DNA of 64,000 bases from Enterococcus malodoratus ATCC 43197 (lineage in GTDB: Bacteria; Bacillota; Bacilli; Lactobacillales; Enterococcaceae). The notes below the pieces were generated by a model, which ran no database searches, was not told the origin of the DNA, and saw nothing but the letters and a program-made list of their open reading frames with translations. This document shows positions 28,670-37,531 of the stretch, in pieces. Every line of letters begins with the position of its first letter. Positions within the stretch are counted from its first letter, which is position 1. Where the stretch lies: contig NZ_KE136481.1 in assembly GCF_000407185.1 (NCBI RefSeq), forward strand, positions 907,636-971,635, read 5' to 3'. The translations under genes were made by a program, and so were the position numbers.

Positions 28670-29767
28670 TTATCTCTTTCGATCTTTTTTTCTTTTCTTT
28701 TTACCTCCCCCATACTTCTGCTTTAATTTTTCATCCTTTTTTTCCTTTTCTAATTGCTCACTGCTTTTTATCTTGCGGAGTTTTGTCTTCTTCTTAAATA
28801 GCGACCTGAATGTTTTCTTCTCAGTTTCCTCTACCGGATCTTCTTTCATGACTGACATGGAATCAGGTTCATTTTCGTCAGACAATGATCCGTCCGCCTC
28901 ATCTGCGCCTGTTTCATCCACATCATTTAACAGAGGATCAATCAAAGGAACTCCTTCAGACAATTTTTTATTGATTATTTCCCGCAGTTCTTCCTCGCTC
29001 ATGTTTTCTAGATCCGTATTTGATGGCATAGTTTTACCTGCTGCCGAGTTATCTACTTTATCGGATACTGCCGAAACAGGTTCTGACTGTTCGACAGCTG
29101 GGCTATCGTTTGCCTCAGTTACATCCTTAACTGCCGCTTTTCTTGTTGCCTTCTTTCTTTTGATAAGAGTGCGGCGGGTACAATTCATAATGTCCGAACC
29201 TACGACCTCTGCAAAAAGACGCGTACCTTCCTTTTTAAAAATCGTCATCGAAGTCAAAAGCTCCATTACAGCATCCATCTTTTCACTCGATAGATTGGGA
29301 TCAGCATCTCGTAAACTCCAGGTATGGCGCTTCTCATTTTCATCTAAAAAGATCGATACGATCTTGTACTCTTGATTTTCCAACTCCTCGATTGGTGTGG
29401 TCTTCTCCAGTAAAATTTTTTTATATGAACGAACATCATCATCAAACGAGTGATATTCCTTTTTATTCCTGAATAGCCTTGCAATTACAGTATCCCACTC
29501 ACCGCTTTTGAAGTAATTTTTAAAGAAAGGAGCCAATTTGCGTGACGTATCAGTAGGCTCTGCAAAAAGGAATATCTGATGCATAACCTCTTTTAGCATT
29601 CCTGAAAAATCACTTACTGACAATGCATCCCGTAATAAGATCGCAAACGCGTATTCCAGCACGGATAAACTATCATTCGTCGCTTCGAAATAGTGAATGA
29701 TCCTCTTTTCCAATGACTCTCTTTTCATTCCGAAGATCTGACGCGTTGCTAGTTTCTGCTCTGACAT
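28670..29767 (-). CDS. Unknown protein with acidic middle and Lys/Arg-rich tail
   Basis: A 365-aa protein that I do not recognise. There is no signal peptide or membrane segment, so it is probably cytoplasmic. Residues 1-190 look globular and helical (HYFEATNDSLSVLEYAFAILL). A Lys-rich patch (RTLIKRKKATRK) follows, then a low-complexity Ser/Asp/Glu region (about 215-320), and a very basic end (KKTKLRKIKSS to KKKRKKDRKR). The charge pattern would suit nucleic-acid or ribosome contact, but that is speculation. It lies between the membrane-protein/kinase pair and the response regulator, all on the same strand. Confidence 0.7.
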   Translation of the reverse strand: MSEQKLATRQIFGMKRESLEKRIIHYFEATNDSLSVLEYAFAILLRDALSVSDFSGMLKEVMHQIFLFAEPTDTSRKLAPFFKNYFKSGEWDTVIARLFRNKKEYHSFDDDVRSYKKILLEKTTPIEELENQEYKIVSIFLDENEKRHTWSLRDADPNLSSEKMDAVMELLTSMTIFKKEGTRLFAEVVGSDIMNCTRRTLIKRKKATRKAAVKDVTEANDSPAVEQSEPVSAVSDKVDNSAAGKTMPSNTDLENMSEEELREIINKKLSEGVPLIDPLLNDVDETGADEADGSLSDENEPDSMSVMKEDPVEETEKKTFRSLFKKKTKLRKIKSSEQLEKEKKDEKLKQKYGGGKKKRKKDRKR

Positions 29768-29926
29768 ATATATCGCTCCCTGCTTTTTTTAGAATACGGT
29801 TTCATTTGTTTGTTCCCTGATATCTTTCTACAATTAATATACGATAAAAACAATTATTAATTAATAATTTGCGGCCAATTAAAATACTCAATCTTTTTCA
29901 TTTTTATTATCAGAATGAATAAAAGA

Positions 29927-29970
29927 CTTAGCAGCCTTTTACTTATCTGCTAAGTCTTACGATGATTTCT
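29927..29970 (-). terminator. Intrinsic terminator after the kinase/membrane-protein operon
   Basis: A 12-bp stem AAGACTTAGCAG/CTGCTAAGTCTT with a 12-nt loop, followed on the minus strand by TTTTATTC. Confidence 0.75.
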
Positions 29971-30009
29971 GTATAAGGATAGACATTCTACATAGTTCTG
30001 AGGCACCAG

Positions 30010-31065
30010 TTAATTCAGCTTAAAACGCTTATTAAGAAAGTAAAATAAAGGTAAAACAATCAACGCAGAGTAAATCACAATCGCCAGAACGATATAGTTC
30101 TCATAGTCTCCAATGATCAGTGTCCGCGAATGATAGATTTCCACGGATTGTTTCCTAGGTTGATTCAGTTTAGCAGCTAACTCTTTCGTATCGATCTGAA
30201 CAGCCGAATCGTGCTGCTGCTTGACCTGATCTTTGATTCCTGATTTCTCTATAAGGTATGTCTCTAATTGATTTTCCTCTTCTAAATTACTCGCCTGTTC
30301 TTGTGTTAGGTGAATCGTCGGCAGAGAAAAATCAACTGCCAAACCTTCGCTGCCGAAAGAAAATAATATAGGCAATAACAACCAGAGAAAACGTTTCTTG
30401 TTCCCCTTTTTAAAGACAATTTTATTTAATTCCTGCGTTTGCAGATAGACAAAGACGATTAGAACGATCACTAAAATGACTGGGCAGATCGTTAATAAAA
30501 AGATGATATAAGTGAACAATGTCCGATATTCAACATACCAAGGCCGTTCTTTAGGATCTCCCGTGATATTTTTGTATTTTTGCAAGCTCACATGGGAATA
30601 CTTTTTATTTGCATGGATCTCATCGTTGCTTTTAAACGCATGAATTGTTTTTGTCACATTTTTATCAAAGTTATAAAAGGTAATCCGGCTCTCAACATTA
30701 TCCAATGTCTCTACTTTAACTTCATCGATCCCTAGATCTTTGCCATTCTCTAAAGACCAAAAACGAACCTCCGACATTTCCGCCAATTTTTCTTTGTCTA
30801 ACCCCAATAATTTCTCTTTTTTATCATACTCAAAATCGCGGCCATCAATTCCAACCTGCTTTTTCTCCAGAAGTTTGCCATTTTCTGAAGTGATCGTTAC
30901 TTTCAATGGAAGCTTGACCTGCTTACTTTGTTCAATGATAGTGAGCTTAGGAAAATAGGTGCCGGAACAAAGAGCTTTTTCGGATTCTTCTGTAGCAACA
31001 GCACGCGTTGGAAAAAATATTACTAATAGAAATAAAATGAGCAGTATCTTTCTATTAATCTTCAT
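30010..31065 (-). CDS. Exported membrane protein coupled to a histidine kinase; function unknown
   Basis: A 351-aa protein with a signal peptide (about residues 1-25), an extracellular beta-rich domain (about 30-185), a strong double membrane segment (about 190-217, then 231-250), a second extracellular stretch rich in Gln/Glu, and a C-terminal membrane helix ending in a short basic tail. I do not recognise the family. GAGGAG places the start at ATG 31065 rather than the in-frame ATG at 31080; this overlaps the kinase stop by 11 nt, so the two are translationally coupled. It may be a sensing or accessory partner of the kinase. Confidence 0.75.
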   Translation of the reverse strand: MKINRKILLILFLLVIFFPTRAVATEESEKALCSGTYFPKLTIIEQSKQVKLPLKVTITSENGKLLEKKQVGIDGRDFEYDKKEKLLGLDKEKLAEMSEVRFWSLENGKDLGIDEVKVETLDNVESRITFYNFDKNVTKTIHAFKSNDEIHANKKYSHVSLQKYKNITGDPKERPWYVEYRTLFTYIIFLLTICPVILVIVLIVFVYLQTQELNKIVFKKGNKKRFLWLLLPILFSFGSEGLAVDFSLPTIHLTQEQASNLEEENQLETYLIEKSGIKDQVKQQHDSAVQIDTKELAAKLNQPRKQSVEIYHSRTLIIGDYENYIVLAIVIYSALIVLPLFYFLNKRFKLN

Positions 31066-32440
31066 CGCGTTTCTCCTCATTCGGTATGACTAGGTGCGTA
31101 ACAACATGCTCGCCCTCAATCTGATAGTCACAAGTCCCATGTAAGAAGTTTGCTAAATCCTTGATCAAATAGATACCGTTGCCACTACTGTATGAGTAAT
31201 CCTGTGTTGCGTTTGGCCCTATGAAAGGCGACGTATTGCTTTCTAAGATCGTTTGAATATGATGATGTTGAGTAACATTCTTGAACGTTAAATGAGCTGC
31301 ATTGTCCACCATTTCAAGCGAGATCTCCAACTCAGAGTTTTCTATAGTGTAGTGAACCATATTTGAACTGATATTATGCAGCAGCAATCGTACCGCTACC
31401 TTATTTTGATAAATTGGCGCCTGCTCAGGACCATCAAAAAAGAAGCTCAACCTTTTATGTTTCAACTCATTCATTTGATATAACTGCGAGGTTCGCACCA
31501 TATCGACTAAATCAAACAGCTCTAAGCCTGCATCGAATTGATACACGTTTTCTCTTAGTTGATGCAGAATATCATTGATTTCCAGCAGTAACTGATTATA
31601 CACAGCAATTTCATTTTTCAAAAAGGCCTGCGTTTCTGCTTCTTTTGTGTGCATCAAGGTCATTTCACTTTCCAGCAACTGATTGTGCAAAGGCCCTTTC
31701 AAATCATGAACCATCGCCTTTGAAAGATTGATCGTGTTCTCTAAGTGTTCGCGTTCTAGAGCCAGCGCAATTTCAAGATTCGTATTTTTGCCATAGACAC
31801 TATGAAGCGTATGTTTCTGCTTCAAGAAGAAATTGTTCAGCCGCTCGTTTAATTGGTCGTCGTTTTCTGAAAGCGAACCTTCGTCCAATTCGTTCCGTTC
31901 TGCCCGATCTAAAGATGTCGATATTTGGTATAGAGGCGTTAAGAGTTTCCGCTGCAGCCAAATGATGATCAAAACTAAAGCAATGTAGATCAGAAGAATC
32001 AGTATATTGAACTTGAAAATGAAACTTTGCAATACCTGAACAAATGGAACTTGGTAAATGACATACCAAACAGAACCCCTTTGCTCGCCGATTTTCGTCT
32101 GCTCAAAAGACTCTAAAAACTTCGCATTATCATTAACGATTCCTTTGATTTTTGCATCATCGGCTAAATCAATCGTTGAATATAGCCGCTCGCCTGATTC
32201 AGCTCGAACAATGATTTCGATCGCTGTATCCTCAACTAACTTATCTAGATCCGCTTTCCAATGTTCTGTCTGCAAAGACTGATTTATCTCCTGTTGAATA
32301 TCCTCGATGTAATTATTTTCCGCATCGCGATACAAATTACGAAATACATACACACTCTGTACAATGATGCAGGCAAAGACAAGATATATAATAATCGACA
32401 CAATTAAAAGACGTTTGTTGAATAGATTTTTAGGCTTCAT
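31055..32440 (-). CDS. Sensor histidine kinase
   Basis: A 461-aa two-component kinase. TM1 (about 10-32) and TM2 (about 139-163) enclose a roughly 105-residue extracellular sensor. A HAMP-like/coiled-coil linker leads to the H-box HDLKGPLHN (phospho-His H245) and a weak C-terminal HATPase domain with N-box LLHNISSNMVHY and G-box SGNGIYLIKDL. The H-box differs from the common HELRTPL. No response regulator is adjacent; the nearest, at 27307-27987, lies downstream on the same strand beside the adhesin genes and is the likely partner. Confidence 0.88.
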   Translation of the reverse strand: MKPKNLFNKRLLIVSIIIYLVFACIIVQSVYVFRNLYRDAENNYIEDIQQEINQSLQTEHWKADLDKLVEDTAIEIIVRAESGERLYSTIDLADDAKIKGIVNDNAKFLESFEQTKIGEQRGSVWYVIYQVPFVQVLQSFIFKFNILILLIYIALVLIIIWLQRKLLTPLYQISTSLDRAERNELDEGSLSENDDQLNERLNNFFLKQKHTLHSVYGKNTNLEIALALEREHLENTINLSKAMVHDLKGPLHNQLLESEMTLMHTKEAETQAFLKNEIAVYNQLLLEINDILHQLRENVYQFDAGLELFDLVDMVRTSQLYQMNELKHKRLSFFFDGPEQAPIYQNKVAVRLLLHNISSNMVHYTIENSELEISLEMVDNAAHLTFKNVTQHHHIQTILESNTSPFIGPNATQDYSYSSGNGIYLIKDLANFLHGTCDYQIEGEHVVTHLVIPNEEKRDED

Positions 32441-32653
32441 TCAATTTCTCCATTTTTTTGTTATATCAACTATTATTATACATTAAATATATTATGCAAA
32501 ATTATTTTTATACATTTAAACCTTATCTTTCAAATAAAATAATTTTGTTACACTTTCCTTTTTAGTCTATTTCTCAAATATTTATTTAACTCTATCCCCG
32601 TTTACACGCTTTACAAGCCGATATTACAGTAAATTGAAGATGATTCTCAAAAT

Positions 32654-32690
32654 AAAAAAGCCATTTTCTTAAAAAATAGAAAATGACTTT
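32654..32690 (-). terminator. Terminator-like hairpin in the kinase/proS intergenic region
   Basis: AAAGCCATTTTCT pairs with AGAAAATGACTTT (one mismatch or wobble). Read on the minus strand it is followed by TTTTTTATTTT. Possibly a second stop for proS read-through. Confidence 0.5.
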
Positions 32691-32742
32691 TGGATAATTT
32701 GTATATGAATCAGTAATAATATTTCAGTGATAATATACGTCG

Positions 32743-32857
32743 CAGCTAGCTCTTACTAAGGAAGACATTTTTCCAAAGAACGGAAAAATGATTCTATCTT
32801 CATACGCATACCATTTTTCTAGCCTGCTGAAGCAGGAAGAAAAACTGGCAAAAACAA
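32743..32857 (-). repeat. Interspersed intergenic repeat, copy B
   Basis: On the minus strand, directly after the proS terminator T-tract: GCCAGTTTTTC...CTGC/GCAG, then ATGGTATGCGTATGAAGATAG, hairpin CATTTTTCC/GGAAAAATG and GAGCTAGC. It aligns with copy A over its last about 65 bp and with the tandem array in the pdu operon (ATGGTATACGGCTTGAAAATAG). Confidence 0.6.
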
Positions 32858-32895
32858 GCCTGGAACAATCAAATGTCTTTGATTGTTCCAGGCTC
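32853..32895 (-). terminator. Intrinsic terminator of proS
   Basis: A perfect 16-bp stem GCCTGGAACAATCAAA/TTTGATTGTTCCAGGC with loop of 4, followed on the minus strand by TTGTTTTTG. Confidence 0.85.
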
Positions 32896-33031
32896 TAAGA
32901 ATATAACCGCACAGATCAACCTTTTGGGAAACCAAATTCCCGACCGTCCTGCTTACTGGTGGCTGATTGATTAAACAGTAATTGCAAAAACTTTTTTATA
33001 TAAAAGTGATACTGTGGCGGACTTCCTCAAA

Positions 33032-34471
33032 TTAGTAGGCGCGTGCGATCCAAACAGTATGTTTCGCAGGCTTTCCAGTAACAATGTCGACTGTTTTTTC
33101 AACAGGCGGATTGAATGGAATGTTTCTTGTCGTGAAGCCAGTTTCTTCTTTGATCTTAGCTTCAGTCTCTTCGGTACCATCCCAACCGATCAAAACAAAT
33201 CCTGGCGTTTCGCCGGCTTCTTTTGATTTTTCGATATGGGCTTTCAATTCGTCTAATGTTTCAATATCAGTATGTTCATTCTCTTCATAGCGTTTTTGTG
33301 CGCTAGTGAATAAACGTTTTTGCATAACATCTAATTGTTCAACGATGTGATCTTCAATACCGTCTAATGAAACGGATTCTTTTTCATCTAAATCACGCAT
33401 TTTGATTACTGCTTGATTATTTTCTAGATCACGAGGGCCAAATTCGACACGAAGCGCCGCGCCTTTTAGTTCCCATTCATTGAATTTATAACCTGGTGTA
33501 TTGTCAGTTGTGTCGATACGAACACGCAAGTCTTTTGCTGCTAAAGCTGCCTTCAATTCTTTTAAGCGATCAAGAATTTCAGGTTTCTTTTGCCAAGGTC
33601 CAACTGGAACTAAGATAACTTGTGTTGGTGCAACTTTTGGCGGCAATACTAATCCTTGTTCGTCCCCATGTACCATGATCAATGAGCCGATCAGACGAGT
33701 AGAGATTCCCCATGAAGTCGTATATGCATGTTCATGTTCGTTGTTACGGTTCAAGAATTTGATATCAAAAGCTTCTGCAAAGTTTTGACCAAGGTAATGA
33801 GACGTTCCTGCTTGGACGGCTTTCCCGTCACGCATCATTGCCTCTACAGAGTATGTGTCAACCGCTCCTGCAAAACGTTCAGACGGTGTTTTTTGTCCGC
33901 GGTATACAGGAATCGCTAGAGTATCTTCGATCAAGGTAGCATAAGCTTCTAAAATCGCCATTGTCCGTTCACGCGCATTTTCTTCTGATTCGTGTGCAGT
34001 ATGTCCTTCTTGCCATAAGAATTCTGAAGTACGCAAGAATGGCATCGTCTTTTTCTCCCAACGGAAAACGTTCGCCCATTGGTTGATTTCATAAGGAAGA
34101 TCACGGTAAGAGTTGATCCAGTTAGAAAAGGCATCGCCGATCAATGTTTCAGAAGTCGGACGCAATGCATATGGTTCTTCCAATTCTTCGTCGCCGACTT
34201 TTGTCAACCACGGTAATTCTGGCGCAAATCCTTCTACGTGTTCTTCTTCTTTTTCTAAGAAATGTTTAGGAATCAGCATTGGGAAGTAGACGTTGCGAAT
34301 ATCTTGTGTTTTCAGGTATCTATTAAAGTCCTCTTGAATATGTTCCCATAATTCCCAGCCATCTGCTTTAAAGATGATACAACCACGAACAGGTGAATAA
34401 TCCATCAGGTCAGCCTTTTGAATTGTTTGTAAATACCATTTTGAAAAATCTTCTTTTTGTAAGTTTGTCAT
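33032..34471 (-). CDS. proS: Prolyl-tRNA synthetase, archaeal/eukaryal type
   Basis: A class II synthetase charging tRNA-Pro. At 479 aa it lacks the about 180-residue editing insertion of the usual bacterial enzyme (about 570 aa). It has the archaeal/eukaryal-type layout: N-terminal LQKEDFSKWYLQTIQKADL, motif 1/2 block RPTSETLIGDAFSNW and NVFRWEKKTMPFLRTSEF, an anticodon domain (PTQVILVPVG), and a C-terminal extension ending in Tyr (RAY). It is preceded by a T-box leader with a Pro specifier. A second, bacterial-type proS elsewhere in the genome is likely but cannot be seen here. Confidence 0.95.
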   Translation of the reverse strand: MTNLQKEDFSKWYLQTIQKADLMDYSPVRGCIIFKADGWELWEHIQEDFNRYLKTQDIRNVYFPMLIPKHFLEKEEEHVEGFAPELPWLTKVGDEELEEPYALRPTSETLIGDAFSNWINSYRDLPYEINQWANVFRWEKKTMPFLRTSEFLWQEGHTAHESEENARERTMAILEAYATLIEDTLAIPVYRGQKTPSERFAGAVDTYSVEAMMRDGKAVQAGTSHYLGQNFAEAFDIKFLNRNNEHEHAYTTSWGISTRLIGSLIMVHGDEQGLVLPPKVAPTQVILVPVGPWQKKPEILDRLKELKAALAAKDLRVRIDTTDNTPGYKFNEWELKGAALRVEFGPRDLENNQAVIKMRDLDEKESVSLDGIEDHIVEQLDVMQKRLFTSAQKRYEENEHTDIETLDELKAHIEKSKEAGETPGFVLIGWDGTEETEAKIKEETGFTTRNIPFNPPVEKTVDIVTGKPAKHTVWIARAY

Positions 34472-34499
34472 TCATGCATCCTCCTAGAAAATAAAAATA

Positions 34500-34740
34500 A
34501 AAAAACCGTTCCGTCCCTACATAATTGTAAGGACGAAACGGATAATTTCGCGGTACCACCTTGCTTGGTCAAACTTTGTTGACCCAACTTTCAGCTCCAA
34601 TAACGCTAGAGTCGCGTGCTGCTTTCACAGCAATCAACTTTGGTAGGTTCATAAATCTCAGTGGGCGTGTTGACCTTTCAGACGGTGAATCAACTCTCTG
34701 CTGCCGATAAAATTTATTACTATTCCAAATGCTTAACACC
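34500..34740 (-). promoter_or_regulatory. T-box riboswitch upstream of proS (specifier Pro CCU)
   Basis: The minus strand carries AAGGTGGTACCGCG (34549-34562) and a terminator CCGTTYCGTCC stem with T-run (about 34500-34541). In Stem I, AGTA-ATAAAT on the 5' side faces ATTTAT-GAA-CCT-ACC on the 3' side, placing CCT (Pro) at 34645-34647 in the specifier position. Uncharged tRNA-Pro should relieve termination. Confidence 0.9.
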
Positions 34741-34769
34741 ATATTAAAGACTTCTCATCAAAATTGCAA
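34741..34769 (-). promoter_or_regulatory. Promoter of the proS T-box transcript
   Basis: On the minus strand TTGCAA (-35, 34764-34769), a 17-nt spacer and TAATAT (-10, 34741-34746), immediately before T-box Stem I. Confidence 0.65.
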
Positions 34770-34790
34770 GCCCAAATTTCAAATTTTTTT

Positions 34791-35642
34791 CTAATCTTCT
34801 GGAACGTAGCGTTCTTCCAGACGGCTCATCCACCAGCCCAAAGCTGCACCTAAAATACATAAAACCGCACAACCAAGGAAACCAAGGAAGCCAATTCCGC
34901 TATAACCTGTCGGTACGATCATGACCGTCGAAGCAAAAACGATCCCTAAAATAAAATGATACATCGGTGCATAGTAATGACTGAAAACCCAGTCCATTAC
35001 CTTCGATAAACTCAAGACCGTAATTAAACCGCCGATGCCGATTGGAATAATAACTCCCATATCAACAGTTTTGAAACCATCCGCCATCGCTTTGTACATC
35101 CCCATATAAACCAAAAAGTTTGAAGGGCTTAAGCCGGGCACGATCAGACCCAAACCAATTAGAGCACCTGCGATCATCCAAGTGAAAAAGTTTTGATCAA
35201 CAGTTCCAAACAGACTTGATCCCTTCCACAAGAATAAGAAGCCTACGACGAAACTAACAGCGATAATAACATAATCCTTTGTTCCTCGGCCTTTTTTTCC
35301 GGCTTCTTTCCATAACGCAGGAACGGTTCCGATAATACAACCAACAAAGAACCAAAGCATAATCGTTTCAAATTCTCCCAGTAGGAAGCTGACCGCAAAG
35401 GATAACACAAAAACACCCGCTAATCCGCCTAATCCAACTGGAATAAAAAACAATACATTCTCTTTGAAGTTTTTCGTGATGTGGGCCAAAAATGAAATAA
35501 TTCGTTCATAAATACCAAATACTGCTGCCAGAGCCCCACCGCTGACACCCGGTAAAATAAATCCAGAGCCGATGAACATCCCTTTGATGAAGCGTAAAAA
35601 CCAGTCGCTTTTGTTCGGCTGTGTAACTTTTTCGTTTTCCAT
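34791..35642 (-). CDS. DUF368 membrane protein (PopT-like undecaprenyl-phosphate translocase)
   Basis: A 283-aa protein with about eight membrane helices. It has the two family signatures near the N-terminus (GSGFILPGVSGGALAAVFG) and middle (GLIVPGLSPSNFLVYMGMY). DUF368 proteins (PopT) have been shown to recycle undecaprenyl phosphate across the membrane for wall synthesis. The assignment here is by family only. It sits just upstream of the proS T-box promoter on the same strand, but the leader implies independent control of proS. Confidence 0.87.
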   Translation of the reverse strand: MENEKVTQPNKSDWFLRFIKGMFIGSGFILPGVSGGALAAVFGIYERIISFLAHITKNFKENVLFFIPVGLGGLAGVFVLSFAVSFLLGEFETIMLWFFVGCIIGTVPALWKEAGKKGRGTKDYVIIAVSFVVGFLFLWKGSSLFGTVDQNFFTWMIAGALIGLGLIVPGLSPSNFLVYMGMYKAMADGFKTVDMGVIIPIGIGGLITVLSLSKVMDWVFSHYYAPMYHFILGIVFASTVMIVPTGYSGIGFLGFLGCAVLCILGAALGWWMSRLEERYVPED

Positions 35643-35896
35643 AAAAAAATAATCCCCATCTTTCTTTTATATCATTAGTTAGTGTAACGATAAAAAGAAA
35701 ACGGCGCAAGACTATCCAAAGCGCTTCCGTCTAAAACTTAAAGAAAGTTTTGAGATTATGACGAATCTTAGTCGCTTCAATTCGTCTTTTTTTACCGTTT
35801 CTAACTGATTCAACTTTATTTTTTTTATTTATTAGGCTTTTATTTGCTTAAAAATTCGATGCGCGTTACGCTTAATTTGGGAGGTGGCAACATACA

Positions 35897-37492
35897 ATGG
35901 ATACTTCAAATGAAAAGAAATTGGAACAGCTCGGCTCTTTTGAAATCAGTGATCAAATGCTGACTTTGGCGCAAGATAATCAACGGCAAAATGTTTTTTT
36001 GAACGCAGGAAGAGGCAACCCAAATTGGATCAACAAGAAAGCGCGTTTGGCTTTTAATCGTTTAATCAAATTTGGCCTGCAGGAGTCTGAACGCACGATT
36101 GCTGAAGGTGACTTGATTGGCTACACTGAACTGCAGGATATTTCAACGCATTTCACCGAATTTTTGTCGCCGGAAACAAACGAGATCGATCATTTTTTAC
36201 TGCAAATGTTGAAGTACACTGATCAACTAGGGATCGATAGCAATGATTTCGTCAAAGAACTGGCTGACGGTGTTCTTGGCAATAACTATCCCGTTCCTAG
36301 CCGCGTGCTTAAAAATAGCGAGATTATTTTAAATCATTACTTAGAATCCGTTTTATACAATGGAACTTCATTGACCAATCAAACAGACATTTTTCCAACC
36401 GAAGGCGGTACTGCTGCCATCGTTTATATCTTTAACTCGTTAAGAGAGAACAAATTGATTCGCCCCGGAGATCGGATTGCAATCAATACGCCTATTTTTA
36501 CACCGTATCTGCAAATTCCAGAATTATCCGATTACGAATTGGTTGAGGTTGATCTGCAATCGACAGAAGAAAATCATTGGGAGCTGCTGCCAAGCGAGAT
36601 CGAAAAATTAACTGATCCCGATCTTAAAGCCTTTTTCATCGTTAATCCCAGCAATCCTGGTTCAAGGGCATTAGATGCTTCGGCGCTCGCTGAAATAAAA
36701 AAGGTCGTTCAAACGAATCCGGATTTAATGATCATTACTGACGATGTTTACGGCACCTTTGTTGAAAATTTTCAAACGATCTATGCGGTCGTTCCCCACA
36801 ATACGCTACTGGTCTATTCTTTTTCAAAATTATTTGGCGCAACCGGTTGGCGAGTTGGGTTGATTGCAGCCCATAAAGAGAACGTGTTTGATCGCTTGAT
36901 TCAGACTTTGCCAAGTGAAGATCAGAAATTATTGACTCAGCGCTACCAACTAGTGGTAAAGGAGCCAGAAAAAATGGCTTTTATTGATCGTTTGGTAGCC
37001 GATAGCCGCTCGATCGGTTTATATCATACCTCCGGCCTGTCAACGCCCCAGCAAATCATGGAAGTCCTATTTGCTCTGACGCATTTACTGGCTGGTGAAA
37101 CCGATCCTTATATCGATACCTCACGAAAAATTATTAACGAGCGGTACAAGAATCTGCATGACGCGTTGCAGCTTGCTGCGGATGAATCCTGTGATAATTC
37201 GAAATACTATTCTCTAATCAATATTTATGAACTGGCCGAAAGAAGATACGGTAGAGCCTTTCGCGAATACTTAGCCAGTCATTTCGAATATATCGATTTT
37301 CTTGTCCGCTTGGCAGAAAAAAATGGTGTGGTTTTAATCGATGGTGTCGGTTTCGGCACGGCCGCTGGACAAGTCCGTGTTTCAGAGGCCAATTTGCCGA
37401 CAAAGGACTACAAATTGATCGGTCGTGAAATTCTTGAAGTTTTAAAGGAGTACCATGCTGCATTTGAAAAATTGAATTCTTCTACAAAATAA
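35897..37492 (+). CDS. aspD: Aspartate 4-decarboxylase (PLP-dependent)
   Basis: A 531-aa fold-type I PLP enzyme that converts L-aspartate to L-alanine and CO2, with some aminotransferase activity. The long N-terminal extension before the aminotransferase core and the total length match the decarboxylase rather than ordinary aminotransferases (about 400 aa). The PLP lysine is K311 in YSFSKLFGATGWRVG; NPSNPGSRALD and DDVYGTF are the other cofactor motifs. GGGAGG lies upstream of the ATG. In other lactic bacteria it pairs with the antiporter AspT to generate proton motive force; no aspT is adjacent here. Confidence 0.88.
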   Translation: MDTSNEKKLEQLGSFEISDQMLTLAQDNQRQNVFLNAGRGNPNWINKKARLAFNRLIKFGLQESERTIAEGDLIGYTELQDISTHFTEFLSPETNEIDHFLLQMLKYTDQLGIDSNDFVKELADGVLGNNYPVPSRVLKNSEIILNHYLESVLYNGTSLTNQTDIFPTEGGTAAIVYIFNSLRENKLIRPGDRIAINTPIFTPYLQIPELSDYELVEVDLQSTEENHWELLPSEIEKLTDPDLKAFFIVNPSNPGSRALDASALAEIKKVVQTNPDLMIITDDVYGTFVENFQTIYAVVPHNTLLVYSFSKLFGATGWRVGLIAAHKENVFDRLIQTLPSEDQKLLTQRYQLVVKEPEKMAFIDRLVADSRSIGLYHTSGLSTPQQIMEVLFALTHLLAGETDPYIDTSRKIINERYKNLHDALQLAADESCDNSKYYSLINIYELAERRYGRAFREYLASHFEYIDFLVRLAEKNGVVLIDGVGFGTAAGQVRVSEANLPTKDYKLIGREILEVLKEYHAAFEKLNSSTK

Positions 37493-37531
37493 AAAGATTC
37501 GAAGCTCAAGCAAATGGGCTTCGAATCTTTT
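37493..37531. terminator. Bidirectional intrinsic terminator
   Basis: A 15-bp stem AAAAAGATTCGAAGC/GCTTCGAATCTTTTT with a 12-nt loop between the convergent aspD and quinone-reductase genes. Confidence 0.9.

Noticed and set aside
35643-35896. Possible riboswitch or RNA gene upstream of aspD
   Set aside because: Only AT-rich sequence and a good ribosome site were found; no conserved aptamer or strong stem was visible.
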